Shown here: positions 57,135-64,000 of the stretch, in pieces | Numbering within the stretch: the first letter of the stretch is position 1 | Layout of the letters: the number at the start of each line of letters is the position of its first letter | Origin: Bombyx mori | Lineage: Eukaryota > Arthropoda > Insecta > Lepidoptera > Bombycidae | NCBI RefSeq assembly: GCF_030269925.1 | Contig: NC_085131.1 | Location: forward strand, 5,131,501-5,195,500 | Direction of reading: 5' to 3' | DNA length: 64,000 nucleotides | The notes under the pieces: model-generated | What the model was told of the DNA's origin: nothing | Seen by the model: only the letters and a program-made list of their open reading frames with translations | Databases searched by the model: none | Program-made: the position numbers and the translations under genes

Positions 57135-57869
57135 GTTTTTTTATTTAAATTTACTTTTCAAAGAGACGGATGACGTAGGTAGCAAATTAAAATTACCTAA
57201 AATTAGACAGAACGCGTGCGTCGATCATTCCGCCTACACTGGCGTTTCCGGTGCATTCCCAGTTTCACGTGTCCCGCTGACAGCTCCCATGACAGATGGT
57301 GACTGCATAGTTTTGTAGACCTGATTTCTAATTAGCGAATTAAATTTCCGTGAGGCTTTTAACGTATGTTGATGAATCTAATGATTGATTACATGTTATT
57401 TTGCTATACATTGAAGGTCTTAGTAATTAGAAACGTTGAAAACATTGTCGCGTTATTCAAACGAGGTTTGAAAATAATACTTGAGAATTGATAGCGGCTT
57501 TATTGCCCTTGTTATTGTAGATGTCCATGAGCGCAGGCCCCCAGTCACGATCAGGTGGTCGATATGCTATATTATACTACTATATCACTTAATTATTTTC
57601 CAATGAAATTAGTTAGAACTCTGGTGTCATGTGGATGAGACATGATTTTAGCATATTTGCGGTTTCGTCATGTCAATATACCATTTCGTTTCCATTCTAT
57701 TAACCGCAACGAGTCATGACGCGTGACTAATTCTTGATCAAACTTTGATTCCAAGTATTAGCAGTTGTATTCCACGGAAAAATCTTGCGTTACCCTACCA
57801 GAATTTTACCGTAACATATCTCGTAAACGGAAAAAAGTGAATTTAACGATTGTCCCACCATTCAAGCCT
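57135..57869. other. unassigned DNA with a LINE-tail remnant
   Basis: At about 57497-57565, GGCTTTATTGCCCTTGTTATTGTAGATGTC and CACGATCAGGTGGTCGATATGC look like old minus-strand and mixed tail fragments of the LINE or Bm1 kind. A 61-codon frame at 57133-57318 has no motif. Confidence 0.4.
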
Positions 57870-58050
57870 CATTATTGCTGCTACTTACCGTCGCGCATGC
57901 TCGTCAGAAATACCAGGCGGACAGCGAAGTCATTGCTTTCTGTGGAGTACTCTTCGCAAACCTCGTTTGAAGAAGCAAATGTCATAGCAGTCGGGAAACA
58001 TCGTGAACCCATACAGCAACCCGAATGATACGTTCCATAAAAAGATATTT
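57870..58050 (-). mobile_element. old LINE 3' fragment (RLWNELP family)
   Basis: Minus-strand remnant recognisable by GTGGAGTACTCTTCGCAAAC, CTCGTTTGAAGAAGCAAATG and CATAGCAGTCGGGAAACATC, in the same order as at 26494 and 2893. The plus-strand 87-codon frame across it is accidental. Confidence 0.7.
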
Positions 58051-58569
58051 CGAAGCTCACGACACAGTCGTTTTAGAATGCAATTGAGTTAACAGACAAC
58101 TGATTTGAACAAGCTCTACTAAATTAATTCGTAAATAATTAAATAAGTAATAAAATTGATTACTGATTTTCTAGTAAAATCAATCAATAATCCCACTGTA
58201 TTTACTTAGAGGGCGCTCTGAATCTCAGTCAGGAGATGCGAAAGGAAATCTCCTCGTGAAACAAAACAGATATATCACAACGGAAAACGACTTGTTATGG
58301 CAATTTGTCATATTTCATGCGGCACTGTTAAATAAATTGTGCTCATGGCTCGAAATAAAAACCTTATAAACAGAACGGGGTCCAGAATAAATAAAAGAAA
58401 TGGAATCGTTGCCTAATAGGTTATCTGAATAAATATAATAGCTATATCTTTAAAACAATTTTTTTGTTGTTAATTTTAGTGTTTTATGCTATCGCAAACA
58501 GCTCCTAAACTTCGATCATTTAATAAGATTTCAATAAAAAGTCTCTTATTTTTTTTTTTGTCTGGTGTT
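58051..58569. other. unassigned AT-rich DNA
   Basis: Nothing recognised. Confidence 0.5.
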
Positions 58570-58805
58570 TAAATATGAATCGAGTATTTAACACGAGCTC
58601 CCAAACAACTTCCATGGTAAAGGAATACTATCGTGTATTTTAAAAATGAAGCCCGCTGAATAGTATAAAGAAATGCCCACGTAAACATCTCATATCGCAG
58701 GATGGATGGACGCGGCACATAGATAATACACATAAATTAGTCGCGGCATTCACTTTGTGACGTCGATAGGCTTCGTAAGCCTGTGCACCAATTTATGCAA
58801 TAAAA
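58570..58805 (+). mobile_element. degenerate Bm1 remnant
   Basis: Middle segment (CTTCCATGGTAAAGGAATAC, TATCGTGTATTTTAAAAATG, AGCCCGC), then a decayed body ending CCAATTTATGCAATAAAA. The tRNA head is missing or unrecognisable. Confidence 0.65.
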
Positions 58806-58857
58806 TATCCGCCCTAAGAATTAACAATACAACTTTTTTTCAACACAGGCCAGGACC

Positions 58858-58912
58858 GTGGTCATCCCATCCCGTCACGTCCCGTCCCATCCCATCCCGT
58901 CATCCCATTTGT
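58858..58912. repeat. CCCATCCCGT minisatellite
   Basis: Short array of CATCCCATCCCGTCACGTCC-type units, 5-10 bp each, pyrimidine-rich on this strand. Confidence 0.88.
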
Positions 58913-59459
58913 GCGTGCGGCTTGATGAAGACTCAATTATATTCTAAAAATAGCTTTCATTCCAACTGGAATGCACAAACACTCTGAATAGACATTGTTC
59001 TATAAGCTAGTACAGTGTGAAAATACAGCGCACTAGTTAAATTATAAATTCGGAAATCAATTTAGTAAATATTTGTACTCTATTCCTTTAAAAAAATTAT
59101 CTACTTAAACGTATCCGTATGTTTAGGTAGTCACGTGTTTTTTTAAAAATAAAATGTATATTTTTCCTATGTAATTGTGCTTCAAACATACAATACCCAA
59201 AATAATCTTTCAGAAATACCAGACTGGTTAATAAAAGTTATATAACCGATTGCCTACAGCATACTCCGACAAATTAAACTCCCACGTTCTATATTATCAA
59301 AACAGTATTTTATCAAAACCTAACAGTATTATAATATTTTCTAATAAAGCTTACAATGAATTTCAAGAAAAACCTCCCACAGTTTCTCTTTTTTCTTTTT
59401 TCTTCGCTAATGAATGTAGTCTTTAAAGAAATAAAAAATATAGCATAGTCCGTCGTTTT
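58913..59459. other. unassigned AT-rich DNA
   Basis: Nothing recognised. Confidence 0.5.
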
Positions 59460-59559
59460 ATTTGCTTCGCTCTATACGCCACATTGCATCTTTGTTTTTA
59501 AAAAGCGATTCAAGGCATATAGCTTCAGCTCTAACACAAGGAGAAAGCTTAGGGACCCC

Positions 59560-59845
59560 TGTAACCGTACTCGTCGAACTCGACAAAGAATTCGACGTGC
59601 AACTTAACCCATGCATCAGCTCGCTGAGTTTCTCGTCGGATCTTCTTAGTGGGCCGTGATTCTGATCCGGTAGTAGATTCATTCGCGAAGCAGCTGCTCT
59701 TGAGTTATTAGGTCTCCTTTGGAGGCGCTCGGGCAGCTGTTAGTAAATCCCACGCCTCCTGGCTGAGCTCTTGCTCGCCCACCTGTCCTGGAGAAACTGG
59801 AAAGGCCTCCGGGCCAGTAGTAATTCCTCAATGATAAAAAAAACT
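59560..59845 (+). mobile_element. LINE 3' UTR related to the Jockey-type family, plus strand
   Basis: CGCTGAGTTTCTCGTCGGAT, CTTAGTGGGCCGTGATTCTG and CCGGTAGTAGATTCATTCGC match the sense strand of the 60864-61903 element's 3' UTR. The segment then diverges into CTCCTGGCTGAGCTCTTGCT, CGGGCCAGTAGTAATTCCTC and ends AATGATAAAAAAAA. It looks like a sister subfamily. The 65-codon frame here starts upstream at 59462 and is untranslated-region sequence. Confidence 0.78.
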
Positions 59846-59884
59846 GATCAAATAGTTATATGTTTATTGCTCCAAGGAACTGTT

Positions 59885-60030
59885 TGAAGTGATTCTGGAC
59901 CTAGAGCATTCAGTTACAGTCTGTTTCCAGAAATTATTTGGCAATTTGTGTTTCTTAAGCTCCGCTTGAAGATGATCATACTATGAGAGTATGATCATCT
60001 TCAAGCGGAGCTTTTAAAGAGTCTTCGCTT
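59885..60030. mobile_element. LINE remnant turned into a hairpin
   Basis: CAGTCTGTTTCCAGAAATTA and, further on, ATCATCTTCAAGCGGAGCTT resemble plus-strand parts of the RLWNELP LINE (CAGTGCGTTTCCAGAGATCT; CTTCTTCAAACGAGGCTTGT). Between them the second part also occurs inverted, giving the palindrome annotated separately. Confidence 0.45.
59957..60013. repeat. perfect 26-bp inverted repeat, 5-nt loop
   Basis: The arm AAGCTCCGCTTGAAGATGAT + CATACT (59957-59982) is the exact reverse complement of 59988-60013, with loop ATGAG. No mismatch, so the event is probably recent. Confidence 0.98.
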
Positions 60031-60189
60031 AGAAGTTGCAGCTTAGTTAGTGTTTGTTACACAACAAATAACTACACAGTTATTTATTAAGTAATTGTTT
60101 TTTAACCCTATTCACTTACTATAGACTTCTCTCGTCTGGAATTGCAATAAAATGTGTTAGGTGCGTTACATTGCGCTTATCATATTTTT
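60031..60189. other. unassigned AT-rich DNA
   Basis: Nothing recognised. Confidence 0.5.
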
Positions 60190-60425
60190 TGGTCAGGAGG
60201 AAATCACCGGACTTCCGCCCTCCACTGGGGATGACGGGTGGTGCATGTCGGAATCGAAACGACTAAAACCTCCTATCGCTCAACAACCAACGTAAAAACC
60301 TCGCATGAGACAGAACTCATGAAAAGGCAAAGGGGGGGAAGTGAAGCGCTTAGTGCGGAGCACATCCGTGCCATCCCCTCCCCCTTGGGACGCCGGAGCG
60401 GCGGTCTAATGTTGAATCATTGGTA
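60190..60425. other. GC-rich repeat-like block
   Basis: TTTTTTGGTCAGGAGGAAATCACCGG ... CCTCCACTGGGGATGACGGG ... CCCTCCCCCTTGGGACGCCG differs sharply from its surroundings in composition. A T-run at its left edge would fit a minus-strand LINE 3' end, but I recognise no family. The 78-codon frame at 60238 has no motif. Confidence 0.4.
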
Positions 60426-60533
60426 TTGCCACTTGTTTCCGCTTTCGAAAACTGTTTCCTTATGTCTTATTTAAACTAAAAAAACTATACAATATATGCG
60501 CGTTAAAAATATAGTTAGGCCAGAAATACAGTT

Positions 60534-60863
60534 TATTTTTGACGTGACAACGTCTTATAATTCGAAGGAGCCGGCTGCACGCACGAAAAAACATAACTCA
60601 CGCGGCGTTACCTCGCTCTGAGGCGTTCCATTTAAGGCTTCCATGCAAGCGAGAGCGCGCAACGAGCGACAAAGAGGCACAATCGGCCTCCGCGTTCGGC
60701 AGCGTTCGACATCTGTCTCTCTCCTACTTGAGTGAGCGATGCATCCGCGTGGACAGCTGCTATACAATAATACAATTACATGTTTTCGTCAAGTATGAAG
60801 TTCATTGAAAAGTGAATGTGGTGTCAATTGTTTATAGCAACGATAATTGCGGCGGTAAAGGTA
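60534..60863. mobile_element. GACGTGACAACGTC element, copy 2, left part
   Basis: Matches 2436-2750 closely from TATTTTTGACGTGACAACGTC to CAATTGTTTATAGCAACGAT. Interrupted after position 60863 by the Jockey-type LINE and resumed at 61919. Confidence 0.85.
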
Positions 60864-61903
60864 TTTTTTTTTTTTTTTTCTTCTTCCCTACCTATGCTGA
60901 TAGCCTTGAGAGGCTATTTCAGCTTCGCCCTAACGTTAGTAGGTGAGCTCGCGGGGCTCAACCGGAGAGTTGCTAACACTGACCCTAGCAAGAGCAGTGC
61001 TTCGCTGAATCTACCACCGGATCGGAATCGCGACCCACTGAGAAGATCCGGCGAGAAACTCAGTGGGCTGTATCTATGGGTTAGTTCGCTCGTCGAGCCC
61101 TTCGTCGCAAGCGACGGGTTCGACGAGGACGGTGACCGGTGCTTGTGGTGCCTAAAAGCACCGTTAATGGATCAGGAGGATCCGTAATGACGTGCTTTGG
61201 GCGACGTCGACGGTTTACCATTCGGTCTACTGGGTCGGGTATGTAATTTCCAGCGGCTACGATGAGAGGGTTCTCATGTCGTGCCGCCTTCTCAAAATGG
61301 CGCAGCGATACCGACTGTAGATACTTACTAAAAGAGTCGAGCTCCAGGTCGTCGTGGAGATCCACATTCCTAAGGAACCAAGGCGCTCCGACGGCTATCC
61401 TGCAGAATCGTGATTGAATAACCTGAAGGGATTTCAAGTTGGTGCGGGCTGCGTGAGCGAACACTACGCTTGCATACGTCATGACGGGGCGTATACAAGT
61501 TTTGTAGAGAGTTACCTTATTACGGAGGGACAGTTTGCTTCGACTACAAAGCATTGGATAGAGTCGTCCTAGAATAAACGCGGCGCGGTCGCGTACCGTT
61601 TTTATATGGGGACGGAATGTCATCCCTCTGTCGAGGGTGACGCCTAGATATTTGACCTTCGAGACCCACGGAATGGGCTGGCCAAAGAGAGTGATGGGAC
61701 TAACGGCGGAGGTGTTTGCGCGCCTACTACGGAGTGGGATGCTCGAAGTGATGTTCGGAGGGCGACCCCTTTTGAAGAGCACCGCTGCGCTTTTCGTGGG
61801 GTTGATGTCTATTCGCCACTTCCGGAACCACTGTCCCAGGGTGGCTACTGCGATCTGGAGTCGCCGATGAAGCAGCGACATCTTCCTACACGAGTAGTAG
61901 ATA
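60864..61903 (-). mobile_element. Jockey-type LINE, 5'-truncated, 15-bp target duplication
   Basis: A 1040-bp minus-strand insertion: A-tail at the left (T-tract from about 60864), 3' UTR to 61080, coding sequence to 61903. GCGGCGGTAAAGGTA flanks it exactly (60849-60863 and 61904-61918). It lies inside the GACGTGACAACGTC element, so it inserted later than that element did. Related fragments at 39236 and 59560. Confidence 0.95.
61081..61903 (-). pseudogene. Jockey-clade reverse transcriptase, C-terminal part
   Basis: The intact minus-strand frame starts within IYYSCRKMSLLHRRLQIA, which in complete elements follows the YADD catalytic box. Truncation therefore removed all catalytic aspartates. 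It continues with WRIDINPTKSAAVLF, KVKYLGVTLDRGMTF, LYKTCIRPVMTYASVVF and LQVIQSRFCR, the thumb and C-terminal order of Jockey-clade LINEs, and ends in an Arg-rich tail (RRTRRLRRRARRAN). Around 274 codons are free of stops, which suggests a young insertion. The first ~50 codons of the longer open frame (to 62055) lie in host sequence. It cannot make a working polymerase. Confidence 0.92.
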
Positions 61904-62010
61904 GCGGCGGTAAAGGTAATGATTCTTTTGATATTAAATATATGTTTTATGACGTTGTCACGTTCAACTATAGTCAGTAAACCGACTTTACAGACAACCG
62001 ATTTTTTTTT
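61904..62010. mobile_element. GACGTGACAACGTC element, copy 2, right part
   Basis: Contains TATGACGTTGTCACGTTCAA and ends CAGACAACCGATTTTTTTTT, as in copy 1 (2785-2848). Begins with the second LINE target duplication. Confidence 0.85.
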
Positions 62011-62490
62011 AATTTCACACAGCCGTATGCGTGCACACTTATAAAAGAGGGCCATTTCACCATTTTTTTATTCTCATTCCTATCTCAAAGCGCTATTCAT
62101 AACCCATTTCAATTTTACTTTCCACCTACCTACCTGTAAGCGATAATTAATTTAAATTACAAATCTGCGTGTTAATGAAATATATTGGACGTTTCTAGAA
62201 TTTGTATTGATAAACATACTTTGGTTTTATGGTTAGATGTAGACGTGATAGCAGTTCATCAAAGGGTTTTTTTATGGTTCCCAGAGCTCATAGATCACAG
62301 AGCGTGAATACCACCCTGCTTCTTGAGACAAGGCGTCGAACTCATTGCTGAAGAGTTGTACTGTAAACAGCAGATCAAACCTTCAAATCGATATGTTTGA
62401 CTATTTAGTGGTAGAAATAGGCACTAGTGAATTTCGGTGTTATTCCTCAAAATTCATGTAGTAATAAGACTTACACAATTCTTCACTGAT
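62011..62490. other. unassigned DNA
   Basis: A weak Bm1-like order (GAGCTCATAGATCACAG, ACCACCCTGCTTCTTGAG) near 62285-62330 is too diverged to call. Confidence 0.45.
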
Positions 62491-63352
62491 ACTAGTGGTC
62501 CCGCAGTAGTCGAAATTCGACTATAATTAATTGAAATTGTAAGTTTGTACACTATTATGATTCTACTTTCAAAGACTATTTATTTACTTTATATATATGA
62601 CGGAGGAGAAACGCTGAAGGAATGTTTTTAAAAAGTGTGACGTCACCATTGCTGACGTCACGGTCATTAAGTTCTCGACGATAACTCATGTTTGGGCTTC
62701 CGAAACAAAACTTCACCAGAACTTTACAATAATTGCGTATATTTCACGAGAAGCGTGACAACGTTCAGAGAGTTCCGTACTGTACTACGGCTCGGACACG
62801 AATGACTAAACGCTAGACAGCACGGCCGTATTTATAGGACTTCGTACACGTCAGCGTGTTTACAAGTATTAAACACGTGAGCGTGTTTACAAGATTTTAA
62901 AGTATTGAAATTACAATAAAAGGGACTGTTTAACATCAATTTCTTATCACAGAGTAATTAGTTGATGATCAGTAGGTAAATAGTCATATTTGCGCCGACA
63001 TATATACTTTTATAATCACAAATTTCGCCAAGACTACACTATAGAAAAATATTATTATAATAAAGACAAACAATATTTAATCTATTCTTAATTTGACCAC
63101 AGACGTCATGAACAAAAGCTTGACAGTAAATAAATTAGTATGCATGCGTGTGTGCGTCAAATACATGGTAGTGTATGTAATGTTTTCTTTATTGATTTAA
63201 TATGTCTTTTATGCATTATTTAAAAAAATATTAGCATTGTGCACTCCTTCTCTATATTCTCTATAAGTGTGGGAAATTTCATGCTCCTCCGTCCGCGCAA
63301 TTTTCGTAAAAGGGGATACAAAGTTTTTCGTTTACGTATTAATATATAGATA
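62491..63352 (+). mobile_element. CTAG-headed short repeat, family A, split by an LTR
   Basis: Starts ACTAGTGGTCCCGCAGTAGT and ends TTTACGTATTAATATATAGAT. The left part to about 62597 and the right part from 63001 join into a normal family A copy once the 403-bp insert is removed. Confidence 0.92.
62598..63000 (+). mobile_element. solo LTR with 6-bp target duplication
   Basis: A 403-bp insert starts TGACGGAGG and ends GCGCCGACA (TG...CA), flanked by TATATA on both sides (62592-62597, 63001-63006). Inside are a TATA-like TATTTATA (62829-62836), a tandem ACACGTCAGCGTGTTTACAAG / ACACGTGAGCGTGTTTACAAG, a GTGACGTCAC...GCTGACGTCAC motif pair, and AATAAA (about 62915) after the TATA box. This fits an LTR of a retrotransposon after LTR-LTR recombination. 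The retroelement superfamily is unknown. Confidence 0.8.
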
Positions 63353-63833
63353 AGTTCCTATTACGGGTCGAACGAACTTGACTCTTCTTTAATAGGCATG
63401 TTTAGGTTTTGCTAGAAATTACATTATTATTTTGTATACAGAATTTGGTCACCTACTGAAGTAGCGGTTTGTAAAATACATTTTTTACCCCTAAACAACA
63501 GAGCGGTATTTCAAATTTAAATTTAGCACCATTGTACACAATTTCATTGTTATTTGTGCAATGAAAGTTTTGACGCCACTATGATATTTATTACTGGGAA
63601 TTGCTTCTGAAAATTTTAGAATATAATTTAAATGAGTGTTAAATTATGTTAACTACAGCAGACGTAATTCATTGAGATTTAAATTACGTCCATTTTGTAA
63701 TACACGATTTATGTGCCGTGTAAATTCTAAATAAGATTTCTTCTTGATTTATTCGGAAAATTTGAAATAGTTTTGTGGTGATCCACGTTTCGTAAAATCT
63801 TTTTTGGTATAGATGGTAGTAGGACTGGTGGTA
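63353..63833. other. unassigned DNA
   Basis: No gene or element recognised. Confidence 0.5.
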
Positions 63834-64000
63834 ACTGGTGGTAGGACCTCTTGTGAGACCGCACGGGTAGGTACCACCACCCCGCCTATTTCTGCCGTGA
63901 AGCATTAATGCGTTTCGGTTTGAAGGGTGGGGCAGCCGTTGTAACTATACTGCGACCTTAGAACTTATATCTCAAGGTGGGTGGCGCATTAACGTTGTAG
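63834..64000 (+). mobile_element. Bm1 SINE, 5'-truncated, cut by window end
   Basis: Starts ACTGGTGGTAGGACCTCTTG, preceded by GGACTGGTGGTA, a partial repeat of the same start. The body continues to the window edge at CATTAACGTTGTAG. Headless. Confidence 0.93.

Noticed and set aside
61904..62055. N-terminal 50 codons of the 324-codon minus frame
   Set aside because: They lie outside the LINE, in the host repeat beyond the target duplication. The start codon at 62055 is accidental.
1..64000. CRISPR arrays, operons, prophage or bacterial defence genes
   Set aside because: No regularly spaced repeats with unique spacers and no bacterial coding density. The sequence is an insect nuclear genome.
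1..64000. W-chromosome origin
   Set aside because: Dense nested repeats fit, but LTR retrotransposons with coding regions are missing and no W-specific marker is visible. An autosomal intergenic or intronic origin is equally likely.

Overview
The window is animal nuclear DNA, almost certainly from a silkworm (Bombyx mori or a close relative such as B. mandarina). The main evidence is about twenty copies or remnants of the Bombyx SINE Bm1, which I recognise from its tRNA-like head with A and B boxes, its conserved body and its 3' end reading AGCAATAAAA. The rest of the repeat content fits: lepidopteran CTAG-headed short repeats, and 5'-truncated non-LTR retrotransposons of Jockey, RTE and other types, several with poly(A) or short-repeat tails and clear target-site duplications. 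The background is AT-rich, with no operons, ribosome binding sites or dense coding. I found no intact host protein-coding gene. Every longer open frame is either a retrotransposon C-terminal fragment or a chance frame in AT-rich DNA or on the wrong strand of a repeat.

Layout. 1-6.1 kb: Bm1, LINE 3' fragments, and a DNA-transposon-like element with long terminal inverted repeats (5358-6082). 6.1-14.9 kb: a full-length Bm1, a 174-bp tandem duplication (8380-8732), an RTE-like C-terminal pseudogene followed by a 30-bp minisatellite (11.8-12.7 kb), a GC-rich LINE 3' end with a 15-bp target duplication (13293-13871), and a head-to-head Bm1 pair. 14.9-29 kb: short repeats, an (TTA)n-tailed LINE stub with a 13-bp target duplication, a solo-LTR candidate at 20101-20482, and a Bm1 bounded by a 115-bp direct duplication (21599-22267). 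29-44 kb: a LINE 3' end with a CCHC motif and 13-bp target duplication, a second Bm1 with a long flanking duplication (33.8-34.2 kb), and many CTAG-headed repeats. 44-58 kb: mostly unassigned AT-rich DNA with short repeats, a truncated U1 snRNA pseudogene (47248-47356) and a LINE C-terminus (48418-48800). 58-64 kb: nested insertions. A Jockey-type LINE sits inside a non-autonomous element (60534-62010), and a solo LTR with a 6-bp target duplication sits inside a CTAG-headed repeat (62491-63352).

Nothing here looks like a cooperating gene system. The interest lies in insertion structure: unusually long duplications beside two Bm1 copies, one shared 5' truncation point in most Bm1 copies, short repeats at the 5' ends of truncated elements, nested insertions that give relative ages, and foldback sequences. 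All family names come from memory of the families, without a database search.
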